Assembly (NCBI GenBank): GCA_043739385.1
Contig: JAYUED010000082.1
Span: 1 to 43,878 of the forward strand
Length of the DNA: 43,878 bases
Source of the DNA: Defluviibacillus sp043739385
Lineage (GTDB): Bacteria > Pseudomonadota > Gammaproteobacteria > Burkholderiales > Burkholderiaceae_C
Reading direction: 5' to 3'
The notes beneath the pieces were generated by a model, which saw only the letters and a program-made list of their open reading frames with translations, searched no databases and was not told where the DNA came from. Position numbers and translations under genes: made by a program. Of the stretch, positions 1-8,241 are shown in pieces (positions within the stretch are counted from its first letter, which is position 1; the number at the start of each line of letters is the position of its first letter).

Positions 1-26
1 AAATAACGCTATAATTTGAGGCTTGT

Positions 27-102
27 TCCTCGATAGCTCAGTTGGTAGAGCGCCGGACTGTTAATCCGTAGGTCCCTGGTTCGAGCCCAGGTCGAGGAGC
101 CA
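27..102 (+). tRNA. tRNA-Asn (anticodon GTT)
   Basis: This is a 76-nt cloverleaf. The acceptor arms TCCTCGA and TCGAGGA pair fully and the discriminator is G. The 3' CCA is encoded in the DNA. The D-loop carries AGTTGGTAGAGC, the anticodon loop reads CTGTTAA and so decodes Asn, and the T-loop carries GTTCGAG. A Rho-independent terminator follows about 20 nt downstream. The gene stands alone at the left edge of a region of mobile-element debris. Confidence 0.97.
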
Positions 103-124
103 TGACAAGCCTTATAGGCAATAG

Positions 125-158
125 AAAGCCCGATACTTAATTGCTAGCGGGCTTTTTT
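125..158 (+). terminator. Rho-independent terminator of tRNA-Asn
   Basis: The stem AAAGCCCG / CGGGCTTT encloses an AT-rich loop and is followed by a run of six T. It lies directly downstream of tRNA-Asn on the same strand. Confidence 0.85.
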
Positions 159-241
159 GTTTTGTGGATCAGCATTGGAAGAATATTAGACGTTTTCCAA
201 TATCCAGTGCTCACTCATGGGCCGCCAGCCGTCACTAAACT

Positions 242-336
242 CCAGTGACTTGCCCCAATTAGGTGGAATTCCACTAGATTAAAAGTTTGAGCGACGCTTA
301 CACATCAGCAGCGGCACGGTCCCAGTGACTTGCCCC
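242..336. repeat. 15-bp direct repeat, two copies 80 bp apart
   Basis: The string CCAGTGACTTGCCCC occurs at 242-256 and again at 322-336. The right copy overlaps the broken end of the Tn3-transposase relic. It may be a residue of insertion-sequence ends or of a duplication during a rearrangement. No full element is attached to either copy. Confidence 0.5.
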
Positions 337-492
337 GCCTAACTTGTGAGCGTCACTGCGACGCGCGCTGATTGCCTCGCGCTCAGTACTATCGAAGGTG
401 AAAAACGCCTTCATCTCGAAGTCGCTGATATCGCGGGGCAACTCGTGCATCCCCAAAAACGTCGTCTGCCAGCCCTGCACCGTGAATCTCAA
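298..492 (-). pseudogene. Fragment of Tn3-family transposase (DUF4158 N-terminus)
   Basis: The 64-residue frame contains LGMHELPRDISDFEMKAFF followed by ERE-x3-ARR-x-DAHKLG. This is the typical start of the DUF4158 domain at the N-terminus of one branch of Tn3-family TnpA transposases. After HKLG the expected continuation (roughly LALHIGFLRMSGR) is lost: the frame runs into unrelated residues and stops. Full TnpA proteins are close to 1000 residues, so only about 5 percent remains. No resolvase gene and no 38-bp Tn3 terminal repeats were seen. The family assignment comes from remembered sequence pattern, not a search. Confidence 0.6.
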
Positions 493-1144
493 AAGTGGGA
501 GGCCACGATACCCGTTTTGGAAGTGAACAGGAAACCCAATGAAATCAACGATCTACCCACACCACCCCACGCCAGCGTTGGCTTTGCGTACCGCCAGTTA
601 TTGCACTGAAAACGAGGAGACCCCGTTTCGGAGCCAGTTGAGAATTTCGTCATCCCATACCAAACGTTCACGCTTTTATGCGTGATCCAATCGCTTGCGA
701 CCTTGCGCTGTACCCCACGCTCGGCGCGTGGTTGACGGCAATTACCTTGGCCGGCGCGCCGTGCCCGAGTCACGAAGTTTCAGGTGCCCAACAACGGTGG
801 CCTTTAGGGCTGATGCACGGGATAGACCCGACACAGTGCCTCGAATAGTTCTTTCGGGGCTACCTTTACGACCTACAGCTCAAGCCACAAAGGGATTGCT
901 GCTGCGATGAGACGCTGGTAGTTGTCGTAGGGATCATCGATGGAATGCAAGGAAGCTTCCAGTGGCCACCAGCAGATGATGGCCGCGAGTGTGAGTTTCC
1001 CGAGGTTGCTGAAAACAGTACTTGGCGGGCTAGGCATCTCGATGTCAAAGACAGCTTACCGGCGCTGCGCCGAACTGGCGGTCCCTGCCAATTGCAGCCC
1101 CCGGTGCCCATAGCGGTCGTTCAACTCGGCGTGCCTGCGATTGC

Positions 1145-4100
1145 TTAGACGCGCTGCAGCGGATGTTGGGGCAGTCCGGCGTCAAGCAGCACTGTGACCT
1201 GGCCAACCGGCAGCGGGCGGCTTATGTGGAAACCCTGCATCACATCGCAACCAAGTGCGCTGAGGAATTCCAGTTGTTCCTTTGTCTCCACGCCTTCTGC
1301 AACGGTGGTCATATTCAACGAACGCGCCATCGCAATGATTGCGCGCGTAATTGAGGCGGCGCCTTCGTCCTTGGTCACTTCGAACGTGAATGACTGATCG
1401 ATCTTGAGAACATCGATCGGGAAACGCTTCAGATAGCTAAGGCTGGAGTACCCGGTCCCGAAGTCATCCATCGCCAGGCGCACACCGAGGTTCTTTATCT
1501 GGCGCATTGTTTCGATGGTCGAGTCGGTGTTGTGCATCAGGACGGACTCTGTCAGTTCGAGTTCCAGGCACTGCGCCGGCAATCGCGTACAGCGGAGAAC
1601 ATCACGCACTAGCGCCGGGACGTCCTGCTGCTGAAACTGCTTTGCGGACATATTGACCGCCACGCACAAGCCGGTGTGCCCGCTGGCATGCCAATCCCTT
1701 GCCTGGGCGCATGCCGTTCTGAGCACCCACTCGCCAATCGAAATGATTAACCCAGTCTCTTCGGCCACCGGAATGAAACGTGCGGGCGACACCATGCCCA
1801 GCGTGGGATGGTGCCAGCGCAGCAGCGCCTCGACGCCGACCATGCGCCCTCCCTCGCGATCGACCTGCGGCTGATAGTACAGCTCCAGTTCACCTCTATC
1901 CAGTGCGAAACGTAACGCGCGCTCGAGTTCCATGCGTTCCTGCGCTTGCGCGCCCATTTCAATTGAATAGATCTGAAACCCATTGCGACCGTTCGCCTTG
2001 GCGCGGTACATGGCCACATCCGCGTGCTGGAGCAGGAGCTCGCAACTGTCGCCATCCTGCGGAAAAACGCTGATACCCATACTGGCGCCCAGATGGAGGT
2101 CGCGGCCCTCCAGCGAGATCTGCACCTTGAACGCATCGAGCACCTTTGACGCGACCTGGACGGCGTCCTCGGTGCGGGCCAGGTTGGGCAACAGGATCAC
2201 GAACTCGTCGCCGCCTAGCCTTGCGATGGTGTCGGTCTCCCGCACCACGACTTCGAGGCGGGCGGCGATGGTGCACAACAACGCATCGCCGAACGCGTGC
2301 CCGTAGCTGTCGTTGACGAATTTGAACCCATCCAGATCCAGGAACAGGATCGCCAAATGTTGATCGGTGCGTCGGGCCTGCGCAAGTGCCTGCTCTATTC
2401 GATCGGTGAGCAGGCTGCGATTCGGCAGTCCCGTCAGCGCGTCGTGGTTGGCCTGATACACGATCTGCTCGGCGTGCAAGCGACGTTCGGAGATGTCGCT
2501 TGCAACACCATCGATGCGAACCGGCGTGCCGTCAAGCCCGTTGCTAACGCGGGCGCGATCCTCCAGCCAGCGTTCGCTGCCGTCCGGTCGAACGATTCGA
2601 TACTCGATCGTGACGACATCGTTAACGGTCAAGGCGCTGAAGCAGGCCTGCACACGGTCTCGGTCGTCGGGGTGGACGATGCGCAACCAAAGGCTGCCGT
2701 CTGCAAAGAAGTCGCACACCGGCCGGCCGTACGTGCGCTCGGAGGCGGGGTTGAGATAGAGCAACTCCTTTCCCTCCAACGAGATCGACCACACGACGTT
2801 GTCGATCGAATCGAGCACCCCGGAGAGCTTTTCTTCGGCGCGATGCAACTGCAGGACACGTTGTTCGAGGTGGATGTTGGCAGCGGTCAGATCGTCACGA
2901 GCCTGGCGCAGGCCATCTCGGGCACCGGACAGCCCTGCCGCGGCGGAGCCGATTTCGGCTTGTAGCGTATTGAAGCTGACCGCCATGTCGCCGACTTCGT
3001 CGTTCGTGTTGATACGAACCGGCGTGATGTCGATCCTGGCATAAGCGCCGTCCAAGTCACCGCGCCCGAGCGCATTCATGGCGCGCGAAAAATCTGCCAG
3101 CGTGCCCGTCGCCAAGCGTTTCGCGACGCTCGAGACCTCCATCACGGAATGTGCAATCATGCCCGGCAGAACGAGCGCCACCGTGATCGAAAGCATAGCT
3201 ACCGCGACGAAGATGTCGGCCAAGCCTGTCGTTAGGGCACTTTGCTCCGGGGGCAGATGTCTGACGGCGAGCAGGTAACCGGCCCCGTCGAACGAGAGAA
3301 CGAGCATCATTGCACCGGTCAGCTTGACCTGCAGCGTACTGGCGAATCCCGGCAATCCGGCTCGCTTACGGTCGTAGTACCTACGCAAAGCATACAGCGC
3401 CGATCCGGAGTACGCGAAAGCCAGGCCAATCAGCACGGTCGAGAGGCCGAACTGCTCGAACCCGAGCAGGGCCGAGAGGCCCCATATGACGGCTGCGGCT
3501 AGACCGAGCGCGATAGTGCCACGCGGTGCGCGGTAGGGTCGGTGCATCTGTGGTTCGTCGCGCCGCAACAGCCACACGGCCACGCTGGGCAGGGCGATGC
3601 TGATGAGATACGTAAAGTTGGCCGCCGCGATGAGCCAGATCGGGTCACCGATCAACAGAAATGCGATCGCCATCGCAGCGGTCAGCAGCGTTGCGACCCA
3701 GGGCACATCGGTGCGCGATCGGAGCGCGAGCACCCTCGGCAGAAGCCCGTCTTCCGAAAGCTGGGACAGAGTCCGTGCAGCGCCTGCCAGTGGCTGCAAC
3801 GTCCCGCAGAACATGCTGAGCACCATGAACAAGACGGCCGCAGCCTTGCCCGCGTTGCCGAACAACGGGGCGAAGGTGGGGCCGAGGACCAAGGCCAGGT
3901 CCTTGCCCAAAGGCTCAGATCCCAGGCTGCCCAGCCAAACCACGGGAAGGACGACGAAGAAAACGCCGGCCATCAATCCGCTGGCCAACATTGCGCGAGG
4001 TACCGCCTTGGCGGGAGCGACGGTCTCGCCGACATGGCAGGCTGCTGCCTCAAAGGCTGGTGCAGCGAATCCGATGAGGTACAGCCCCGCCATGAGGCTG

Positions 4101-4744
4101 GTCAGCTGGCCGAACCAGCCGGGGAACGGGGTCGTCAGCTCGAAAGTCGTGGCCATGCGCCAATCGACCTCGCCCGCCGCTATAGGTGCCAGCCCCGACA
4201 CGAACGCCAGCAACGCGGAGGCGCTAGCCACCGGAACCGCGAGCCGCGTTACCCACTTGATGCCGGCCAAGTTGAGGAGCATGAATGCGACCACGATCCC
4301 GATCGCCAGGGCCGTGATGGGCACCCCGGGTAGATACCACTCGTGGATGGCCGACGCCGACAGGATCGCCGTCAAACCGCAGGTCGGCACCCAGCCCCAC
4401 CAATAGCACACCCCGGCCAGGTTGGCCAGCACCGGGCTGTACGGACGGAACGCCTCCAAGCAGGTGGCCGAAATGCCCCCTACGCGATGCGGGTACATGA
4501 GCACCAGTTCGATCCATCCGGGCGCGGCGGCCCATGAAAGCAGGAGTCCGACAAACAGCAGAGGCACGGCGGCACTGCCCTGTCCGAGGATCTCGCCCTG
4601 CCCGACGAAGAGTGCAGCGAGGATGAAGAGGCTCTGGTTGCTGCCTCCCATTGCGAGTGAGGCAGTACCTATCCAGCCCAAGCGACGCGGATGTGGCAGC
4701 GCCTGGCGATCGGGCAAGGTGTCGTTGGAGTTTGCTGGAGTCAT
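1145..4744 (-). CDS. Amino-acid-permease-like / HAMP / PAS / GGDEF / EAL fusion protein
   Basis: This 1199-residue membrane protein probably makes and/or degrades cyclic di-GMP. Residues 20-460 look like an APC-superfamily amino acid permease, with about 12 hydrophobic segments and conserved-looking stretches such as NLAGIKWV and HRPYRAPRG. Two further membrane segments (about 472-495 and 508-530) lead into a HAMP-like linker (530-600), a coiled coil (600-640) and a PAS domain (640-750, ending in the SDISERR junction). The GGDEF domain (762-925) has an intact RLGGDEF at 842-848 and an RETD inhibitory I-site five residues before it. The EAL domain (940-1185) keeps EALLRW, NMSAKQF, ELTES, DDFGTGYSS, KIDQSF and AEGVET, so both enzymes look active. 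Coupling a permease module to c-di-GMP output suggests a nutrient sensor. That role is inference. The gene is visibly GC-richer than its surroundings, so transfer is likely. Its ATG overlaps the stop of the damaged rhodopsin frame (ATGA). Confidence 0.9.
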   Translation of the reverse strand: MTPANSNDTLPDRQALPHPRRLGWIGTASLAMGGSNQSLFILAALFVGQGEILGQGSAAVPLLFVGLLLSWAAAPGWIELVLMYPHRVGGISATCLEAFRPYSPVLANLAGVCYWWGWVPTCGLTAILSASAIHEWYLPGVPITALAIGIVVAFMLLNLAGIKWVTRLAVPVASASALLAFVSGLAPIAAGEVDWRMATTFELTTPFPGWFGQLTSLMAGLYLIGFAAPAFEAAACHVGETVAPAKAVPRAMLASGLMAGVFFVVLPVVWLGSLGSEPLGKDLALVLGPTFAPLFGNAGKAAAVLFMVLSMFCGTLQPLAGAARTLSQLSEDGLLPRVLALRSRTDVPWVATLLTAAMAIAFLLIGDPIWLIAAANFTYLISIALPSVAVWLLRRDEPQMHRPYRAPRGTIALGLAAAVIWGLSALLGFEQFGLSTVLIGLAFAYSGSALYALRRYYDRKRAGLPGFASTLQVKLTGAMMLVLSFDGAGYLLAVRHLPPEQSALTTGLADIFVAVAMLSITVALVLPGMIAHSVMEVSSVAKRLATGTLADFSRAMNALGRGDLDGAYARIDITPVRINTNDEVGDMAVSFNTLQAEIGSAAAGLSGARDGLRQARDDLTAANIHLEQRVLQLHRAEEKLSGVLDSIDNVVWSISLEGKELLYLNPASERTYGRPVCDFFADGSLWLRIVHPDDRDRVQACFSALTVNDVVTIEYRIVRPDGSERWLEDRARVSNGLDGTPVRIDGVASDISERRLHAEQIVYQANHDALTGLPNRSLLTDRIEQALAQARRTDQHLAILFLDLDGFKFVNDSYGHAFGDALLCTIAARLEVVVRETDTIARLGGDEFVILLPNLARTEDAVQVASKVLDAFKVQISLEGRDLHLGASMGISVFPQDGDSCELLLQHADVAMYRAKANGRNGFQIYSIEMGAQAQERMELERALRFALDRGELELYYQPQVDREGGRMVGVEALLRWHHPTLGMVSPARFIPVAEETGLIISIGEWVLRTACAQARDWHASGHTGLCVAVNMSAKQFQQQDVPALVRDVLRCTRLPAQCLELELTESVLMHNTDSTIETMRQIKNLGVRLAMDDFGTGYSSLSYLKRFPIDVLKIDQSFTFEVTKDEGAASITRAIIAMARSLNMTTVAEGVETKEQLEFLSALGCDVMQGFHISRPLPVGQVTVLLDAGLPQHPLQRV

Positions 4745-5385
4745 TGAGACGCTTCAGGTTCTGACTCACGTCCGGTAGCTTTTCGGCCTACGCACAAGCT
4801 GTTATTAGCATCGTGACGCTCGACCTGATCGTGGCCGCTTCGTCGTCGGCGAAGACCCAATCCGGTCCCAGGGCAATCGTTCACAGCGGCCGGAGGGCCG
4901 CGATCGCGCGATTTCCAGATCTCGGGACGGTCGGCTTGATATCCGTACAAAATAAACGCCCAGCCAGCCATGCCCAAGATGAACGCAGGCCAGACTGCCA
5001 TGTAACGAACCTCACCCAAATAACCACCAACGAGCATTACCAATGTACCAATCATCAATCGCCAAAAGACACCGCCTGGCACCTTGGTTATCGCTGACAA
5101 AATCAGGAAAAACTCAACCATCAGTAATGGGACTGTGATCAACCAGTCAATATAACGAAACACAGTCAGTGATGTTTTCCACTTGGCGGATACCCGATCT
5201 CGCTCAAGAAAGAAAAACACTGTGGAGGCCACTAGAGCCACAGTGATAAATCGGAATGAAATTCCAACAAAGTCGTCAGGTTTTAGAAAAGCTCCGGTGG
5301 CAGCAAATGCGGTCGTTGAGGTCAAGTACCCAGTACCCATTAAACCGAACCAAAAGGCCGCTTTGGGCCTGTTACTTTTGAACAT
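4741..5385 (-). pseudogene. Disrupted proteorhodopsin (light-driven proton pump relic)
   Basis: From ATG 5385 the protein aligns by eye with proteorhodopsins: VALVASTVFFFLERDRVSAK, then FRYIDWLITVPLLMVEF, then GGYLGE and AVWPAFILGMAGWAFILY. Helix C keeps the proton-pump triad Asp80, Thr84 and Glu91 (D97/T101/E108 in marine proteorhodopsin), with Leu at the colour-tuning position, which is typical of green absorbers. There are two lesions. KWKTSLTV (to residue 75) runs directly into FRYIDW, so most of helix B and the B-C loop, about 30 residues, is missing in frame. After about residue 150 the homology stops: helices F and G and the retinal-binding Lys are gone, replaced by about 65 unrelated Arg-rich residues that continue into the GC-rich neighbouring DNA. 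It cannot bind retinal. An alternative GTG start at 5400 would add five residues. Confidence 0.85.
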
Positions 5386-5849
5386 TACCGGCGGGCCCAC
5401 ATGAAATTCATGACTATGAAAAGAGCACCTTTCAGTGCTCCGCCTGTCATGATTTCAGTGATCTATTTGATAACAGAATAGTCCAGACTAATCACGAAAC
5501 TGAAGTTTATCACTAAGCTGAATGTTAATTTGAAGCGATGTGGGTGTCATGCGGGTAATCGATTGTCCGAGATTATCCATTTGCCGCAAGACTGCTAATG
5601 GGAGCCTGGAGTTGCCCCCCATTTCACGGACACCTTATTGTTCTTACAGAAGGAGTCCGCAGGCACAGTCACCTAGACCAACTAAGCCCGCTGGCATTCG
5701 AGCAGATTCGAACTGGAAGTTGATATTCGTCTATGAAAGCGGGTGAAGTCCAAAACTTCATTTGCGTTACATGGTGTCAATAACGATCATAAGGTGCCGT
5801 TTTTTAACCTGAATGCCTCTTTAGGACTGGAAACTGACCGTGGCCAAGT
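5386..5849. other. Non-coding stretch upstream of the rhodopsin relic
   Basis: No convincing gene lies here. A 68-residue plus-strand frame (5540-5746) has no recognisable domain. On the minus strand the region near 5610-5640 reads GGTGTCCGTGAAATGGGG, which resembles ends of IS3-type insertion sequences, but no transposase or partner end is present. The stretch would also hold whatever promoter once drove the rhodopsin gene. None could be picked out with confidence. Confidence 0.4.
5423..5440 (-). terminator. Small hairpin followed by T-run
   Basis: On the minus strand GAGCAC / GTGCTC form a 6-bp stem around a 6-nt loop, followed by TTTTC. It sits just upstream of the rhodopsin relic. It could end transcription entering from the right, or be a remnant. 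The stem is short. Confidence 0.35.
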
Positions 5850-6287
5850 TCAAGATGAAGACTTCGGCCACCTAAAGCTCAATACAGAGCCTATTGGATA
5901 GAAGTACTCCCGCACCTGTGCAAGTTGATTGCCGCCCAAGAGGTAAACGTAGTTTTCATCATGACGCAAATAGAAGCCAACATGACCTTTCCAACTGCAT
6001 GGGTCATCTCGATATAGAACCGCTATGCAACCCGGGACAGGCGCGTCCAGTTTATTACCCCAGCCTAACCAAGAGCGGGCCAACGCGTACCGTGTACCCA
6101 CAATGCCAGTCTGACCAAAGCACCAATTCACGAACGATGAACACCACGAGGCTTTGTCGTCATAACCGCGAATATTGGTATCCGCGTGGTACTCGGTGAT
6201 CCGGGGGTTGCTATGCCCGATTGGGTACTGAGCAATTCCAATCTCGCTTTTTGCAACCACCATCCATGGTGCATCAGAAACAGTCAC
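5850..6287 (-). CDS. TIGR02594-type peptidoglycan amidase/peptidase-like protein
   Basis: This 145-residue protein resembles the TIGR02594 family, a small relative of CHAP/NlpC-type cysteine peptidases. Visible marks are an N-terminal APWMVVAKSEIG, NPRITEYH, the catalytic-cysteine segment WCSSFVNWC (Cys49), the catalytic-histidine segment GHVGFY (His102), and LLGGNQ. Such proteins cleave peptidoglycan cross-links or amides and occur as phage lysins, in interbacterial effectors or as orphan cell-wall enzymes. There is no signal peptide, no immunity-like partner and no holin beside it. The start is a GTG at 6287 without an obvious ribosome-binding site, although family proteins begin about here. 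It stands alone in an accessory region between the rhodopsin relic and aat. Length and motifs look intact. Which job it does cannot be told from the sequence. Confidence 0.75.
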   Translation of the reverse strand: MTVSDAPWMVVAKSEIGIAQYPIGHSNPRITEYHADTNIRGYDDKASWCSSFVNWCFGQTGIVGTRYALARSWLGWGNKLDAPVPGCIAVLYRDDPCSWKGHVGFYLRHDENYVYLLGGNQLAQVREYFYPIGSVLSFRWPKSSS

Positions 6288-6526
6288 TGTTCATTTCATA
6301 GCCAAGAATTATGACGATATGATTGGGCTTAAACAACACCTGAGCTTTCACGCTAGAAAAAGCTCCATGAGAGCGAGACAAAGAAGGTCACTTACGCAAG
6401 AGGAATTATCAGAAAAACTGCGCTGTGAACTCAATTCGCAAAAGCGGTTGGCCTGGCGCAATTACCGTTTCCAAATAGATATCAATTTCCCAGTTCTCCG
6501 TTCAACTACGTTAGGGAGCCAAATTT
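6288..6526. other. Short region with possible HTH-like scrap
   Basis: A plus-strand frame at 6319-6528 includes, from an internal ATG at 6367, MRARQRRSLTQEELSEKL. This resembles the first helices of an XRE-type DNA-binding domain, but it breaks off into unrelated sequence and the frame has no good ribosome-binding site. It is either a degraded regulator or chance. Nothing else was seen here. Confidence 0.25.
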
Positions 6527-6560
6527 AAAGGCCTAACGCATCATGCGTTAGGCCTTTTCT
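6527..6560. terminator. Strong bidirectional terminator
   Basis: The long perfect stem AAAGGCCTAACGCA / TGCGTTAGGCCTTT encloses a TCA loop and has A- and T-tracts on its two sides. It insulates the accessory region on the left from aat on the right. Confidence 0.85.
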
Positions 6561-6581
6561 TATTTGTGCAAAGGATTTTTG

Positions 6582-7358
6582 ATGCCTAACACGTCACCGC
6601 CCATTCAGCTGCTTTGGCTTGAACCGGGCGAGGCCTTCCCTCCGATTGATGCGGCATGGGGGAAAACAGACCCAGCGCCGGGCTTGCTGGCGGCAGGCGG
6701 GGCTCTTGATGTGAACTCGTTACTTCGAGCCTACAGCCACGGCATATTTCCGTGGTTCAGCGAAGGCCAGCCTGTTTTATGGTGGAGCACTGATCCGCGC
6801 ATGGTGCTGCCCTCGGTCGATTTTCGCTTACACCGCTCGTTAGCAAAGACGCTGCACAAATTCAGAAACAATCCCGCCTGCGAACTGCGCTTTGACACCG
6901 CTTTTGGCGAAGTGATTCGCTCCTGCGCCGACAGCCCACGCGATGGCTCCGAGATAGCAAGCGGCACTTGGATCGTCCCCGACATGGTGGCGGCTTACGA
7001 GGCGCTACACCGTGCTGGATTCGCCCACAGTATTGAAACCTGGGTAGAGGGACGGCTGGTGGGCGGGCTGTACTGTGTGGCTATCGGCCACGCTGTATTT
7101 GGCGAATCCATGTTCAGCCGCGAAACAGATGCATCCAAAATTGCTTTAGCCGGTTTGGTGGCGTTTTGCCGCGTACAAGGCGTAAGATTAATCGACTGCC
7201 AGCAGAACACGCGTCACCTTGCATCGCTTGGTGCACGCGAAATCAGCCGCAGCAGTTTCGCAACACACGTAGCACAGGCTTGTCTGCTGCCTGCGCTGTC
7301 TTGGCGCTTTGAAAACGTATACTGGAATGACTTGCTTCATCCAGCCATTAAGGCCTGA
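6582..7358 (+). CDS. aat: Leucyl/phenylalanyl-tRNA--protein transferase
   Basis: This cytosolic enzyme of the bacterial N-end rule transfers Leu or Phe from tRNA to proteins that begin with Arg or Lys, marking them for ClpAP via ClpS. The 258-residue protein shows the family blocks LAAGGALD, YSHGIFPWF, PVLWWSTDPR, GGLYGVAIG-like GGLYCVAIGHAVFGES, MFSRETDASKIAL and LIDCQ. I chose ATG 6582 because an AAGGA box lies 6-11 nt upstream. The upstream in-frame TTG at 6564 lies inside the terminator tail. Its neighbour bpt completes the same pathway, and the two often sit together in betaproteobacteria. Length is normal and nothing is missing. Confidence 0.96.
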   Translation: MPNTSPPIQLLWLEPGEAFPPIDAAWGKTDPAPGLLAAGGALDVNSLLRAYSHGIFPWFSEGQPVLWWSTDPRMVLPSVDFRLHRSLAKTLHKFRNNPACELRFDTAFGEVIRSCADSPRDGSEIASGTWIVPDMVAAYEALHRAGFAHSIETWVEGRLVGGLYCVAIGHAVFGESMFSRETDASKIALAGLVAFCRVQGVRLIDCQQNTRHLASLGAREISRSSFATHVAQACLLPALSWRFENVYWNDLLHPAIKA

Positions 7359-7440
7359 GCGCCATTGCCGTAACGTGACAATACCGCCCCTTCAGCTACC
7401 CAACACATCTCTGTACTCCCCGTTTTATTGAGGTTTTCTG

Positions 7441-8193
7441 GTGACGCATCTCAACGATCTACCCGTTCAGACCTTGCAGTTTTATGCCACTGCACCCTAC
7501 GAATGCAGCTATCTCGCACAACGGCAAGCTAGGTCACAGGTCGCCACGCCCAGCCATTTGATTCACAACAGCGCCTACTCTGATTTGGTGGACAAGGGCT
7601 TTCGCCGAAGCGGCATGTTCACCTACCGCCCCTACTGCGATAGCTGCCAAGCTTGCGTACCGTTGCGCATACCAGTCGCTCAGTTCAAGCCCGACCGTAG
7701 CCAACGCCGAGCCTCCATTCGGCATCAGCAACTGCAAGTACGGGTGTCGCCACTGCACTTTGTCCCCGAACACTACGCCCTTTACTTACGCTATCAGTCC
7801 GGGCGGCACTCTGGGGGCGGCATGGACCACGATAGCATCGACCAATACACGCAATTTTTGCTGCAAAGCCGTGTGAACTCGCGCTTGGTCGAGTTCCGTA
7901 CGCCGACAGACGATGGCAGCCCAGGCCGCTTGGTGATGGTGTCGATACTGGACATACTGGATTTGGGGTTGTCAGCGGTCTATACGTTTTACGAACCTGA
8001 AGTAGGAACCAGCTACGGCACGTTCAGCGTCATGTGGCAAATAGACCAAGCACGTTCACTGGGCTTGCCTTATGTGTACCTAGGCTACTGGATTGAGCAG
8101 AGCAGCAAAATGAACTACAAAGCCGATTTTTTACCGCATGAAATTTTGCGTGATGGGGTGTGGACCGCGGGTAAAAATCCAGGCCAACAGTGA
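7441..8193 (+). CDS. bpt: Aspartate/glutamate leucyltransferase (Bpt)
   Basis: This 250-residue protein belongs to the bacterial branch of the arginyl/leucyl-tRNA-protein transferase family. Bpt attaches Leu to proteins that start with Asp or Glu, so they too become ClpS/ClpAP substrates. Recognisable parts are YECSYLAQRQARSQVA with its conserved Cys, GFRRSGMFTYRPYCDSCQAC (cysteine-rich N-domain), YCxxC-type spacing, and the GNAT-like C-domain with SVYTFYEP-like SAVYTFYEPE and YVYLGYWIEQS. The start is a GTG with a GAGG box about 8 nt upstream. It lies 82 bp after aat on the same strand and is probably co-transcribed with it. Confidence 0.95.
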   Translation: MTHLNDLPVQTLQFYATAPYECSYLAQRQARSQVATPSHLIHNSAYSDLVDKGFRRSGMFTYRPYCDSCQACVPLRIPVAQFKPDRSQRRASIRHQQLQVRVSPLHFVPEHYALYLRYQSGRHSGGGMDHDSIDQYTQFLLQSRVNSRLVEFRTPTDDGSPGRLVMVSILDILDLGLSAVYTFYEPEVGTSYGTFSVMWQIDQARSLGLPYVYLGYWIEQSSKMNYKADFLPHEILRDGVWTAGKNPGQQ

Positions 8194-8241
8194 GGTCAGA
8201 TTTCACAAGATAAAATTTAGCGCACAATTAAATGCGCCCTC

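Larger units (their letters stand above)
159..1144. other. Gene-poor stretch with transposon debris
   Basis: About 1 kb holds no convincing complete gene. The short open frames on both strands have no recognisable domain and no ribosome-binding site. The only recognisable coding relic is a Tn3-family transposase N-terminus (separate entry). A 15-base direct repeat lies at 242 and 322. The minus-strand frame at 489-773 looks non-coding: it mixes Arg-rich and unrelated segments. The stretch is probably a scar of successive insertions and deletions beside the tRNA. Confidence 0.6.

Noticed and set aside
27..102. tRNA-Asn as the att site of an integrated island
   Set aside because: No integrase gene and no repeat of the tRNA 3' end were found to the right, as far as I could scan by eye.
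3542..4406. Long plus-strand frames opposite the permease-GGDEF-EAL gene
   Set aside because: They are GC-driven shadow frames with His/Gln/Arg-rich low-complexity products. The minus strand codes for well-defined domains.
5540..5746. A 68-codon plus-strand frame as a small gene
   Set aside because: No ribosome-binding site, no domain and mixed composition. Part of it resembles insertion-sequence end debris on the other strand.
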